DNA from: Advenella sp. S44
GTDB lineage: Bacteria > Pseudomonadota > Gammaproteobacteria > Burkholderiales > Burkholderiaceae_B
Assembly: GCF_002810445.1 (NCBI RefSeq)
Contig: NZ_NEXS01000010.1
Location: 1-64,000, forward strand
Direction of reading: 5' to 3'
DNA: 64,000 nt
Shown: positions 36,265-45,196 of the stretch, in pieces
Layout of the letters: the number at the start of each line of letters is the position of its first letter
Numbering within the stretch: position 1 is the first letter of the stretch
Program-made: the position numbers and the translations under genes
Notes under the pieces: generated by a model
The model's input: the letters and a program-made list of their open reading frames with translations, nothing else
What the model was told of the DNA's origin: nothing
The model's database searches: none

Positions 36265-37257
36265 TCAGGAGCGCCGATCCAAAAATACCGGGAAACGCGA
36301 TTGCATGCTGTTGGTGGCAAGTGTGATCAGATCTTCATCACTCAGTGCAAACGCATCGGCAACTGCAATATAGTTGTCCAGGAGATACCCGCCGAAATAG
36401 GCCGGATCGTCCGAATTGATGGTCACGCACAGGCCCTGATCCAGCAGGCGTTTCAGATTATGCTCGCGCATATTGTTGACGACTTTGAGTTTGAGATTCG
36501 ACAGCGGACACACAGTCAGCGGTATTTTCCTGGCAGCCAGCGTTTTCAATAACTCGGGATCTTCCTCACTGCGCACACCGTGGTCAATGCGAATCACGTT
36601 CAGTCTGTTTAGCGCACTGCTCACATACGCGGCCGGCCCTTCTTCTCCTGCATGCGCGACCAGATAAAAGCCAAGTTCGCGACAACGCGCATAGACGCGC
36701 TCGAACTTTTCCGGTGGATTGCCCTGCTCGCCGGAATCCAGGCCAATCCCCAGCCACAGATCGGCATATTGTTCGCGCAATGGCAGCGCCTGTTCCAGGG
36801 TTTCAAATGCCGCCTCCTCTGACAAATGTCGCAGGAAGCTCATGATCAGACAGGAAGTAATGCCCCACGTGTCATATCCCTCGCGCAAGGCGCGTGCAAT
36901 GCCTGCAAACACAGTTGCAATCGGCACGCCCCGCTCGGTATGCGTTTGCGGATCGAACATGATTTCCGTATGCACCACGCCATCCTGTGCGATGCGGGCA
37001 AGATAAGCCATGGTCATGTCATAGAAATCGGCTTCGGTCATCAATACCGCCGCGCCGGCATAGTACAAGTCCAGAAACGACTGCAAGTCGGTGAACTCGT
37101 ACGCGTCGCGCAAAGCCTGTATTGACGGGTACGGCAAGATCACACCATTGCGCTGCGCCAGCCGGAAAATCAGTTCCGGCTCCAGCGTTCCTTCAATGTG
37201 CAAATGTAATTCGGCCTTGGGCAACCGGCGGATAAATTCTAAACGTTCAGCATTCAT
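36265..37257 (-). CDS. Adenine deaminase (adenosine-deaminase superfamily)
   Basis: A 330-residue zinc hydrolase. Metal and catalytic motifs are HLH (18-20, in PKAELHLHIEGTLEPELIF), HAGEEGP, the HGV region in IDHGVRSEED, and NSDDPAYFGG. The pattern follows the bacterial group shown to be adenine deaminases (for example Pseudomonas aeruginosa PA0148) rather than E. coli Add. It yields hypoxanthine plus ammonia in purine salvage. The ATG at 37257 begins the conserved N-terminus; upstream residues in the same frame are unrelated. Confidence 0.88.
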   Translation of the reverse strand: MNAERLEFIRRLPKAELHLHIEGTLEPELIFRLAQRNGVILPYPSIQALRDAYEFTDLQSFLDLYYAGAAVLMTEADFYDMTMAYLARIAQDGVVHTEIMFDPQTHTERGVPIATVFAGIARALREGYDTWGITSCLIMSFLRHLSEEAAFETLEQALPLREQYADLWLGIGLDSGEQGNPPEKFERVYARCRELGFYLVAHAGEEGPAAYVSSALNRLNVIRIDHGVRSEEDPELLKTLAARKIPLTVCPLSNLKLKVVNNMREHNLKRLLDQGLCVTINSDDPAYFGGYLLDNYIAVADAFALSDEDLITLATNSMQSRFPVFLDRRS

Positions 37258-37415
37258 TGCGTTGTCTGTTGGTTGGGCAAGTGAGCACGACGCCCTCTGG
37301 CGCATGTGCAAAGACGCTATTGTAGCGCGGGCCAGCATACAGCCGGCGACGGTGCTGGCGTCAACCCGAATCAGGCACGTCGTCAGCAGAGTGTGGACAA
37401 TATCGCGCGTCCAAT

Positions 37416-37443
37416 AAAAAAGCCACAATCCATTGTGGCTTTT
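37416..37443 (-). terminator. Rho-independent terminator after the cytochrome bd operon
   Basis: Stem AAAAGCCACAAT / ATTGTGGCTTTT with a two-base loop. On the minus strand the stem runs into six T. It lies 58 bases beyond the end of the DUF2474 gene and before the deaminase start. Confidence 0.88.
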
Positions 37444-37501
37444 AACTGCAGCAATACGACACCAGCAATTGGCGCAGGCGGTGTCGCGTCGCCCCCGTTG
37501 A

Positions 37502-37660
37502 CTATGACGTCATGCCGACAGCAGACATAATACCGCGCAACAGATAAGCCGCCAGCAACAGCGCCAGGGTTCCGGCCGCCCACAAGCCGACAAACCACAG
37601 CAGGCGACTACGCCTGCCTGTCGCCTTACGGGTGGTATTGCCGGGTTCTTGCTGCGTCAT
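37502..37660 (-). CDS. DUF2474 small membrane protein of the cytochrome bd operon
   Basis: A 52-residue single-span protein: a basic N-terminus (TRKATGRRSR) and then a hydrophobic helix (LLWFVGLWAAGTLALLLAAYLL). This matches DUF2474, a small protein found downstream of CIO-type cydAB; a role as an accessory subunit analogous to CydX/CydS is likely but inferred. The ATG at 37660 gives the family length. It is the third gene of the cydA-cydB-DUF2474 operon, before the terminator. Confidence 0.8.
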   Translation of the reverse strand: MTQQEPGNTTRKATGRRSRLLWFVGLWAAGTLALLLAAYLLRGIMSAVGMTS

Positions 37661-37766
37661 ATCAAACACTTCCAATGTGATAGGTTCTGTCGTAGTCGAT
37701 CCAGTTGACAAAAGCGCGTTGCAAGACCGAAACCACCAGATTGCGGCCTGCAAGATTCAGATGCGC

Positions 37767-38774
37767 TTAGTGATAGCCGGCATCAGCCGTCACTTTCCCG
37801 CGGAACACATAATACGCCCAAGATGTATACATAAGAATGAACGGGATAATAAAGAGCGCACCCACCAGTGCAAAGCCCTGACTTTCCGGCGGGCCGGCTG
37901 CATCCCAGATGGAAATATTGGGGGGGATAATATTGGGCCAGACACTGATGCCCAGCCCGCTGTAACCCAAAAACACCATGCACAGGGTAAATATAAACGG
38001 CTCGGCGTGCGGGTCGCGACCCAGGCTGCGTATCAGCCCCCATGCGACCAGCACAACCAGAATGGGCACGGGCGCAAACCAGAACAGATTGGGCAAGGTA
38101 AACCAGCGCTCGTAAATCAGCGCGTTACCCATCGGCGTCCAGATACTCAAAATACCGATGATGACCAATAACAGAAGCGTAAGCGGTTTGGCCAGTTCAA
38201 TCATTCGTTCCTGCAATGGTCCGGCTGTTTTGAGCACCAGCCAGGTGCACCCCAGCAACGCATAGGCAACAATCAGGCCAATGCCGGTAAACACGGAAAA
38301 CGGCGTAAGCCAGTCCAGCGCACCACCTACATAAGCGCGATTGACGACTGTAATACCATCAATATAAGCACCCAGCGTCACACCCTGGAAAAAAGTGGCC
38401 AGCACAGAACCGCCAATAAACGCGGCGTCCCACCAGCGGCGACGTTCGTCACTGGCGCGAAAGCGAAACTCAAACGCCACCCCGCGGAAAATCAACGCCA
38501 GCAACATCAGGATCAGCGGCATGGCAAACGCACTCAGAATCACAGCATATGCCAGCGGAAACGCGGCCAAAAGGCCTGCTCCGCCCAGCACAAGCCAAGT
38601 CTCATTGCCATCCCAGACCGGCGCCACGGTATTCATCATGACATCACGGTCTTGGCGACCGGGCATGAGTGGAAACAAAATGCCGACACCCAGATCAAAC
38701 CCATCCATAATCACGTACATCATGATACCGAAAAGGATAATCACAGCCCACAAGAGCGAAATATCAATTCCCAT
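37767..38774 (-). CDS. cydB: Cytochrome bd oxidase subunit II
   Basis: A 335-residue membrane protein with eight or nine helices. Recognisable blocks are YVIMDGFDLGVGILFP, the VWDGNETWLVLGG motif shared by all CydB proteins, and SIWPNIIPP-like VWPNIIPPNISIWD near the C-terminus. The ATG at 38774 overlaps the end of cydA by 11 bp. With CydA it forms a quinol oxidase with high oxygen affinity and tolerance to cyanide or NO. Confidence 0.96.
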   Translation of the reverse strand: MGIDISLLWAVIILFGIMMYVIMDGFDLGVGILFPLMPGRQDRDVMMNTVAPVWDGNETWLVLGGAGLLAAFPLAYAVILSAFAMPLILMLLALIFRGVAFEFRFRASDERRRWWDAAFIGGSVLATFFQGVTLGAYIDGITVVNRAYVGGALDWLTPFSVFTGIGLIVAYALLGCTWLVLKTAGPLQERMIELAKPLTLLLLVIIGILSIWTPMGNALIYERWFTLPNLFWFAPVPILVVLVAWGLIRSLGRDPHAEPFIFTLCMVFLGYSGLGISVWPNIIPPNISIWDAAGPPESQGFALVGALFIIPFILMYTSWAYYVFRGKVTADAGYH

Positions 38775-40209
38775 GTCGGTCTCCCGGTGTTGGTGTGCGA
38801 GGTTCTTCGTCGGTGTTGGTTGCGGCCGAAATCGGTCGTGCCGGTGTGCGCGCTTCACCCGGGCCACCACCATCGATTTCCAGGTGCGTGGTCGGCTGCG
38901 GTCCCTGTGCCATGATATGGAACATATAGACCACGCCGGCACCGAACAGCAAAAAGTACACCACAATAAAAAGTATCAGCGTTATGCCCAGTTCCAGTGC
39001 GCTATGTGGGGTGACCGCATCGGCCGTACGCATCACGTTATAAACCACCCAGGGCTGGCGTCCTATTTCAGTTGTATACCAACCGGCCAGCATCGCCACC
39101 AGGCCGCTCACCCCCATGTACAAAGAAAAGCGATGTAATCGCGGATTGCTGTAAAGTGTGCCCTTTCGTCGCGCATACAACGCCCATGCGCCCAATAGCA
39201 GCATCAGGAAACCCAGCCCCACCATAATCCGAAACGTCCAGAACACGATGGTGGAATTAGGCCTGTCCTCGGGTGCAAACTCCTTGAGTCCGGGAATCGT
39301 GCCATCCAGGCTATGGGTCAAAATCAGACTGCCCAGGCGCGGCACCTCAACCTTGAAGCGCGTCTCTTCCCGCTCCATATCGGGCCAGCCAAACAGCACC
39401 AGTGGCACGCCTTCGCCCTCCGGCCCGCTTTCCCAGTGCCCTTCCATCGCCGCCAGTTTGGCCGGCTGATGTTTCAGTGTATTGAGGCCGTGAAAGTCTC
39501 CAACCAGGATTTGAATTGGGGCCACCACAATAAGCATCCACATTGCCATGGAATACATTTTCTTGACCGCTGGCTGCGTATTCCGGCGCAACATGTGCCA
39601 GGCCGCCACGGCCCCTACAATCAATGCGGTCGCGAGAAACGCTGCAATGACCATGTGTATCAGGCGATAGGGAAAGGAGGGATTAAAAATAACGGCAAAC
39701 CAGTCTACCGGAACCACACGACCGTCGATAATTTCATGTCCCTGGGGAGTCTGCATCCAGCTATTGGAAGCCAGAATCCAGGTGGCGGAAATCAGGGTGC
39801 CTAACGCGACCAGAATAGTGGAACACCAATGCAGCCTTGGTCCCACTTTATGCCAGCCGAACATCATCACACCCAGAAAGCCCGCCTCCAGGAAGAACGC
39901 TGTCAGAACCTCATAGGTTAGCAACGGCCCGGTCACCCCGCCGGCAAAATCGGAGAAATAACTCCAATTTGTGCCGAACTGATAAGCCATCACTAAGCCG
40001 GATACCACGCCCATACCGAAGTTAAGCGCAAAAACCCGCAACCAGAAATGGTACAGGTCACGGTAAACAGTATTGGAGGTTTTAAGCCATAGCCCTTCGA
40101 GAACGGCCATATAACTGGCCAGCCCGATCGTAATGGCAGGGAAAATAATATGAAAAGAGATCGTGAACCCGAACTGTATTCGGGCCAGAGTCAGAGTGTC
40201 CAGCTCCAT
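38764..40209 (-). CDS. cydA: Cytochrome bd oxidase subunit I (CIO type)
   Basis: A 481-residue membrane subunit carrying haems b558, b595 and d. His20 (LARIQFGFTISFH) is the b595 ligand, and GRQPWVVYNVMRTADAVTP is the conserved post-Q-loop block. It lacks the long Q-loop insertion, being about 40 residues shorter than E. coli CydA, which places it in the cyanide-insensitive oxidase class. AGGAGCAGC precedes the ATG at 40209. The upstream 230 bp shows no clear FNR-like palindrome. Confidence 0.96.
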   Translation of the reverse strand: MELDTLTLARIQFGFTISFHIIFPAITIGLASYMAVLEGLWLKTSNTVYRDLYHFWLRVFALNFGMGVVSGLVMAYQFGTNWSYFSDFAGGVTGPLLTYEVLTAFFLEAGFLGVMMFGWHKVGPRLHWCSTILVALGTLISATWILASNSWMQTPQGHEIIDGRVVPVDWFAVIFNPSFPYRLIHMVIAAFLATALIVGAVAAWHMLRRNTQPAVKKMYSMAMWMLIVVAPIQILVGDFHGLNTLKHQPAKLAAMEGHWESGPEGEGVPLVLFGWPDMEREETRFKVEVPRLGSLILTHSLDGTIPGLKEFAPEDRPNSTIVFWTFRIMVGLGFLMLLLGAWALYARRKGTLYSNPRLHRFSLYMGVSGLVAMLAGWYTTEIGRQPWVVYNVMRTADAVTPHSALELGITLILFIVVYFLLFGAGVVYMFHIMAQGPQPTTHLEIDGGGPGEARTPARPISAATNTDEEPRTPTPGDRHGN

Positions 40210-40442
40210 TTGCTGCTCCTGGAGGAATGAAACATACGCGCACGCTATGGACATCTGCTGTTGTGGAAAGTTCCGCCGGTAATCAGAGAGCCCACATTCG
40301 TACTGCTTTGTACTGCTCACATTACAGATGTCTTATTGTACTTGCGTTTACACAGGAACTGGCCCAACTGTGCAATAACGCCACAAATGCAGCAGCGCAG
40401 CGCGGTCTATCACAACCCTGAAGAAAATCTGGTCTGCAATTT

Positions 40443-41396
40443 TCATGTAGCCGGCAAGCCGGCAATAATATGATCCGTACTATCCCGCAGCCACCGGTTC
40501 AGTTGCGAATATTCGTTCTTTTCACTCCAAACCATAATCATATTGGCCCGCCTGAGTACCGGCGGCAGGCCAATTTGCGTCAGGTCGTAATATTGCTGGT
40601 ACTTGCGCGCGATCCGTCTGGGCATCGTGGTCGCATAATCTGTTTCCAGCAGAAAATGAGGAGCCAGCCCGAAATTTGATACATAAGCGGTAAAGGGCAT
40701 ATCACAATCGATGTCATTGAGCGCCCGGGTGAAGTTCGTTTGCCGGCCATACATATGGGAAAACGCCAGCCATTTGACCTTCGCAAGATCGGCCAACGTC
40801 AATTGATCGCGCTGTGCCAGCGGATGGGCTGAAGAGACCACACAAACCTGCTCATCTTCAAAAAGCGTTTTGTGCCTGAACCGGGTGCCTGGCGTCTGGA
40901 ACAGGCCAATGGCCAGATCCATGTTGTCTGAGTCCAGATCATCGGGTACAAAATCGCCATGCACCGGCTGGAATCGGACAGTGAGACCCGGCGCTGCCTT
41001 CTGCAGGGCAAGCGTCAACGGCGCGGCCAGCAGCAGCTCAATATGGGCAGCAGCGCCAATACTAATTACGCCCGTAAGCGATGCCGGGCTGAACGGCTGC
41101 CCGCTGCCTGCCGCTATTTCCAGTGCAGTCAACGCCTCGTGTGCAGCACGATACAGATCGACGGCACGCTCTGTTGGTACCAGTCGCTTTTTGACCACCA
41201 CGAACAGCGGATCATCCAGCAGCATGCGCAAGCGGCCCAGTTCGCGACTGATTGCGGGCTGACTTTTGTGAAGCCGCAGCGCAGACTCGGTCACGCTAAG
41301 TGTCTGCATAAGGGAGTCGAAAGTGAGCAAAAGGCTTAGATTGAGCCGGCGCAATGCCGGATACGGGTTTTTCAGGTGCGAAGGAAAATTATCCAT
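40443..41396 (-). CDS. LysR-family transcriptional regulator
   Basis: A 317-residue regulator. HTH at about 15-75 (LLLTFDSLMQTLSVTESALRL, then KSQPAISRELGRLRMLL). The effector domain (100-300) follows with typical VLRRANMIMVWSEKNEYSQLN at its end. The NodD/LinR-like subgroup is suggested by DPLFVVVKKRLVPTERA. The ATG at 41396 is preferred; upstream residues in frame are non-conserved. It is divergent from the Bug binding protein (195 bp) and probably regulates it. Confidence 0.92.
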   Translation of the reverse strand: MDNFPSHLKNPYPALRRLNLSLLLTFDSLMQTLSVTESALRLHKSQPAISRELGRLRMLLDDPLFVVVKKRLVPTERAVDLYRAAHEALTALEIAAGSGQPFSPASLTGVISIGAAAHIELLLAAPLTLALQKAAPGLTVRFQPVHGDFVPDDLDSDNMDLAIGLFQTPGTRFRHKTLFEDEQVCVVSSAHPLAQRDQLTLADLAKVKWLAFSHMYGRQTNFTRALNDIDCDMPFTAYVSNFGLAPHFLLETDYATTMPRRIARKYQQYYDLTQIGLPPVLRRANMIMVWSEKNEYSQLNRWLRDSTDHIIAGLPAT

Positions 41397-41403
41397 ACCA
41401 TTT

Positions 41404-41419
41404 ATGATATGCAAATCAT
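41404..41419. promoter_or_regulatory. Candidate LysR operator
   Basis: The palindrome ATGAT-N6-ATCAT lies in the divergent region, eight bases upstream of the LysR start, where binding would block the regulator's own translation start or promoter. Only symmetry supports it. Confidence 0.35.
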
Positions 41420-41591
41420 GATAATAAATCATTATATAAATATTACCCCTGTTGCTAGAATGTTGACGGCAATAAACGTCGAACACTGTGCGACATGTCG
41501 GCTCGGCTCGCCACGCCGTTCTGACAAGTCGCATCGCGCGCCCCGCCCCGGATCTGCTGTTCGATTTCAACGATCACCAAAGGAACCAGAC

Positions 41592-42578
41592 ATGAGACAC
41601 CCCAGGATTAAAACTGGCATCACAATGGCAACCGCGCTTGTCGTCTCAGCGCTTGCTATCAACCAGGCCCACGCCGAATCCTTTCCAGCGCGCACGATTA
41701 CCATCGTTGTTCCCTTCCCTGCCGGCGGTACACCCGATATTCTGGCCCGCATCATGGGAGAGAAGGCTTCGGCCCAGCTTAAACAAACAATTGTCGTTGA
41801 AAATAAAGCAGGCGCCGGCGGTTCCATTGGCATACAGGCCACTGCCCGTTCCAAAAATGACGGATACACACTTGTAATGTGCGCCTATGGCTGTGCAGTG
41901 GCGCCTTCTCTGTACAAGCCGGCACCTTACAATATAGAGACACAATTTGCACCGGTCGTGATGGTAGGCACAGTACCCAGCGTGCTGGTCACCAATCCGA
42001 AAAATGTCCCGGCAAAAACCGTGCAGGAGTTTGTGAGCTACGCCAGAGACAATCCCGGTAAGATCAATGCGGCCTCGTCCGGAATCGGCGGATCGGCGCA
42101 TATCGGCATTGAAATGATCAAGCGCGAAGCTGATATCGATATCGCTCACATTCCGTACAAGGGGGCCGGCCAGGTAGCCGGCGATCTGCTGGGCGGCCAG
42201 ATAGACATGTATTTCGATAACCTGCCCGCTTCCCTGGCAAGCATCCAGAACGGCCGGCTCAATGCCATTGCCGTCGCCAGCTCGCAGCGCTCAGCCGCCA
42301 TCCCAGACGTGCCCACCTTCGCCGAGTCCGGCTATCCCGATATGCTGATCACGCCGTGGTTCGGCCTGTTGGCGCCTGCCGGTACACCCGAGCAGAATAT
42401 CAGCAAATTGAATGCTGCCTTCAACGCCGCATTCAAGGATCCGGAAGTCCAGAAAAAATTTACAGACCTGGGCGTCAATATTGCCGGCGGCAGTTCTCAA
42501 GCGCTTGCCGAATTTATTAAATCGGAAACCGCCAAGATTGCGACACTGATCGAGGAAAATAATATTACGGCCAACTAG
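41592..42578 (+). CDS. Bug-family tripartite tricarboxylate transporter binding protein
   Basis: A 328-residue periplasmic protein: signal peptide 1-28 (NQAHAES), then the TctC/Bug domain. Hallmarks are the N-terminal PFPAGGTPDILARIMGEK, VVENKAGAGGSIG, and VPTFAESGYPD near the C-terminal lobe. Bug proteins bind carboxylates or amides for import or sensing; expansion of this family is typical of Bordetella/Alcaligenaceae relatives. AAAGGAACC precedes the ATG. No TctA/TctB membrane genes are nearby, so it is another solitary binding protein. Confidence 0.94.
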   Translation: MRHPRIKTGITMATALVVSALAINQAHAESFPARTITIVVPFPAGGTPDILARIMGEKASAQLKQTIVVENKAGAGGSIGIQATARSKNDGYTLVMCAYGCAVAPSLYKPAPYNIETQFAPVVMVGTVPSVLVTNPKNVPAKTVQEFVSYARDNPGKINAASSGIGGSAHIGIEMIKREADIDIAHIPYKGAGQVAGDLLGGQIDMYFDNLPASLASIQNGRLNAIAVASSQRSAAIPDVPTFAESGYPDMLITPWFGLLAPAGTPEQNISKLNAAFNAAFKDPEVQKKFTDLGVNIAGGSSQALAEFIKSETAKIATLIEENNITAN

Positions 42579-42594
42579 CCCTTTGGACGCCCAA

Positions 42595-43614
42595 ATGCAA
42601 GATTGCAGCTGGCACGACGAGCAATTCAATATGAACAAAGAAACAGACTACAGTGCGATCCGCCTTAGAGACATGGGCTCGTTTCATATTGGCGGGCGCA
42701 CAGTCCAGCTGCGCGATCAGCCCGAATATGAGCGTGTAATGAGCGCCGGTGGAGAGCCGGTCAGACTCAATCTGAATGGCTCGTACGCGATCGAACAAAT
42801 GTACGTGCAGTATTTTCTTGCTGAACGACCCAACGGGAAGGGGCCGCTGGTATTCTGGCACGGTGGCGGCATGACCGGCGCGGCCTGGGAGACCACACCT
42901 GACGGGCGCGAAGGCTGGGTCAACTATTTTATTCGCCATGGGTGGGACGTCTATTTGTGCGATGCGGTGGAACGCGGCAGGTCAGGATTTGCCCCCTGGC
43001 CGCAAATCTGGCCGGATAAACCCGTCATTCAAACCGTTGATGACATTTACAGCAGGTTCCGCATCGGTAAACATGCACAAGGCTATGATCGCGATCCGGC
43101 GCAAAGGACGGCCTATCTGAACTCGCGCTTTCCGCTAGCAGCTTTTGATCAGTTTGCAAAACAAATGGTTCCGCGCTGGACCCATACCAATGACGCCATC
43201 GTGAATGCATTCAAGGCACTGTTGGACCGGCTCGGTTCGGCCAGTATCGTGTGCCATTCCCAGGCCGGACCGCTTGCGCTGCAACTTGCCGCTGGCCATC
43301 CGGAACAGATCAGGACATTGGTCGCCATTGAACCTGCCGGCATACCCGATATCAATACGAATGAATACCGCACACCCACACTGATTGTTCTTGGTGACAA
43401 TATTGACACCGACAGCCGATGGCAACGGCTCAGGGAAAAGATCCTGACTTTTTCCAGCGTGGTACCCGAGGCCCATGTGCTTTCCTTGCCGGAAGTGGGC
43501 CTCAGGGGCAATTCACATGTCATGATGATGGATACCAACAACCGGGACATTGCCCAGCTTGTCAACGGATGGCTGGCAAGAAGACTAGCCTCATTTACCG
43601 GCCAGGCATCATGA
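42595..43614 (+). CDS. Alpha/beta hydrolase
   Basis: About 339 residues. The fold shows the oxyanion loop VFWHGGGMTGAAW, the nucleophile elbow VCHSQAGPLAL (Ser) and the catalytic His in RGNSHVMMMD. Relatives are large secreted or cytosolic esterases; no signal peptide is seen here. The start is uncertain between the ATGs at 42595 and 42631, neither with a good ribosome site. It begins 16 bases after the Bug gene, so the pair is likely an operon in which the hydrolase acts on the imported ester (inference). Confidence 0.85.
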   Translation: MQDCSWHDEQFNMNKETDYSAIRLRDMGSFHIGGRTVQLRDQPEYERVMSAGGEPVRLNLNGSYAIEQMYVQYFLAERPNGKGPLVFWHGGGMTGAAWETTPDGREGWVNYFIRHGWDVYLCDAVERGRSGFAPWPQIWPDKPVIQTVDDIYSRFRIGKHAQGYDRDPAQRTAYLNSRFPLAAFDQFAKQMVPRWTHTNDAIVNAFKALLDRLGSASIVCHSQAGPLALQLAAGHPEQIRTLVAIEPAGIPDINTNEYRTPTLIVLGDNIDTDSRWQRLREKILTFSSVVPEAHVLSLPEVGLRGNSHVMMMDTNNRDIAQLVNGWLARRLASFTGQAS

Positions 43615-43660
43615 CACGCGTCTTGCACTAAGCCATTCACAGCGCTGCGTTATGCATTGC

Positions 43661-43714
43661 GGGCGCCCCGCACCAGCCGATACCGCAGGCGCTATCACGG
43701 CAGGCGGGGCACCC
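43661..43714. terminator. Weak GC-rich hairpin between convergent genes
   Basis: GGGCGCCCCGC pairs with GCGGGGCACCC with one mismatch, but the loop is about 30 bases and there is no T-run. It lies between the hydrolase end and the convergent aldolase end, so it may aid bidirectional termination. Confidence 0.35.
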
Positions 43715-43730
43715 AGGGTAGACCGGATGC

Positions 43731-44468
43731 TTACAGCAAGCGACGCAGGGACTCAAAAAACAGCGTAGATTGCAGTCGTTCCTGCTGAATCTGTTCGGCT
43801 GCCAAGGCAGCCAGTTCCTCTTGCACCGGTTTCAACGGCAAGCCCGATGAATGCGCCAGAACCTCAACACGCGCCGCGCGCTCCAGATAGTACAAATCAT
43901 CGTATGCATAGGCCACGCTGTCGCCACAGACTATCGGTCCGTGATTCGTCAGAAATGCAACATCTGCGCCATTCATGGCATGTGCAATACGTTCCCCTTC
44001 TGCATGATCCAACGCAAGCCCATTATAGGTACGATCAACGGCGATGCGTTTGTAGAACCGCATTGCATTCTGCGAAAGCAGTGGATCCAGCCCCCCATTC
44101 TCGGTAAGCGTCAATGCCGTCGCGTAAGGCATGTGAGTATGCAGAACACATTTTTTTCGGGCGATGCGATGCACCGCAGCATGAATAAACAATGCCGTTG
44201 GCTCGATTTCATGCTTGCCACATAACTTATTACCATCGGCATCTACCATGACAATATCTTCGGCCTGGATTTCGGACCACTGGAAGCCGCGCGGATTCAG
44301 CAAAAACCAGTCGGCACAGGCGGGCACCTCGGCGCTGAAGTGATTGCATACCCCTTCTGACAAGTCGTGAAAAGCGGCAGCCCGCAGGGCCAGCGCCAGG
44401 TCCTGGCGCAAACGGGTTGTCTCTTCCGAGTGATAAACGGCTTCATATTGGTTGTGTATCGTATCCAT
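43731..44468 (-). CDS. Class II aldolase/adducin family protein
   Basis: A 245-residue protein. The zinc site is HTHMPYATAL (His-x-His), with the downstream metal-site histidine in FLTNHGPIVCG. The upstream conserved LSEGVCNHFSAEVP and LLNPRGF are typical of AraD/FucA-like enzymes. Members cleave or epimerise phosphorylated sugars, or act as decarboxylases and dehydratases; no neighbour narrows it. The ATG at 44468 follows GGGAGAG. It converges on the Bug/hydrolase operon. Confidence 0.88.
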   Translation of the reverse strand: MDTIHNQYEAVYHSEETTRLRQDLALALRAAAFHDLSEGVCNHFSAEVPACADWFLLNPRGFQWSEIQAEDIVMVDADGNKLCGKHEIEPTALFIHAAVHRIARKKCVLHTHMPYATALTLTENGGLDPLLSQNAMRFYKRIAVDRTYNGLALDHAEGERIAHAMNGADVAFLTNHGPIVCGDSVAYAYDDLYYLERAARVEVLAHSSGLPLKPVQEELAALAAEQIQQERLQSTLFFESLRRLL

Positions 44469-44653
44469 CTTGCTCTCCCTGATCATATTATTTTCTCGAA
44501 CCTCAAATAGCACGCCGCCAATGAGAGTCAATCGCTCAAGCACTCACTTATGCTGCCGGCGCGAGCACCGAATGCCTAGTCTAGTGCCAATTGGATAATT
44601 TGTGTTAATTTTGGCCGTACAGGAATTTGTCACGAATTCAACAGACCCTCACC

Positions 44654-44785
44654 ATGAAAATCATACTGCAGTACATATACTATCTCGAAAGGCTGGCACA
44701 CAAACGGTACTATGGCGATGCGATCGGCTTTAATACCCTGCCAGAGAACAAAATCGCCGCTGCCACCGATGGAGCTTTTAAATAA
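44654..44785 (+). CDS. Small ORF abutting the SMR exporter gene
   Basis: A 43-residue frame (begins MKIILQYIYYLERLAHKRYY, ends DGAFK) whose TAA is immediately followed by the ATG of the SMR gene. It contains the exporter's likely ribosome site (GGAG) in its last codons, an arrangement that would couple translation. The N-terminal third is aromatic and amphipathic. No Shine-Dalgarno sequence precedes its own ATG and I recognise no homologue. It may be a leader peptide, a small membrane-associated protein, or chance. Confidence 0.35.
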   Translation: MKIILQYIYYLERLAHKRYYGDAIGFNTLPENKIAAATDGAFK

Positions 44786-45124
44786 ATGCCTATATCAACC
44801 TATTTGTATCTGGCCGCCGCCATTGTCATGGAAGTGATCGCAACTTCCTTTCTCAAATCGTCCAATAGCTTCACACGACTTGTTCCTTCAATCATCACCA
44901 TTGCAGGATACGCTGCTGCCTTCTACTTTTTGTCGCTCAGCCTGCGAACGATGCCCACCGGTATTGCGTACGCAATATGGTCTGGCGTCGGCATCGTCCT
45001 GATATCGTTGATCGGCTGGATCTGGCTCGGCCAATCTCTCGATGGCGCGGCATTGCTTGGCATGGGGTTGATTGTCGCCGGCGTGGTCGTCATTAACGTA
45101 TTTTCCAACAGCGTGTCGCATTAG
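44786..45124 (+). CDS. SMR-family multidrug/quaternary-ammonium exporter
   Basis: A 112-residue four-helix protein of the small multidrug resistance family. The essential membrane Glu16 lies in helix 1 (IVMEVIATSFLKSS). Helix 3 contains AYAIWSGVGIVLISLIGW, matching the conserved EmrE/QacE signature. As a dimer it exchanges protons for cationic compounds or guanidinium. I looked for a mini-ykkC guanidine riboswitch upstream and did not find the paired ACGR loops. Confidence 0.94.
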   Translation: MPISTYLYLAAAIVMEVIATSFLKSSNSFTRLVPSIITIAGYAAAFYFLSLSLRTMPTGIAYAIWSGVGIVLISLIGWIWLGQSLDGAALLGMGLIVAGVVVINVFSNSVSH

Positions 45125-45196
45125 GTCACGAAGACGACACAATTTCAATCATATTCAACGCCTGAAGCAGAGGCAGCTGACCCGTTACGATGGTTG

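Noticed and set aside
44544-44785. Guanidine-II (mini-ykkC) riboswitch upstream of the SMR gene
   Set aside because: I looked for the two short hairpins with ACGR loops and found none.
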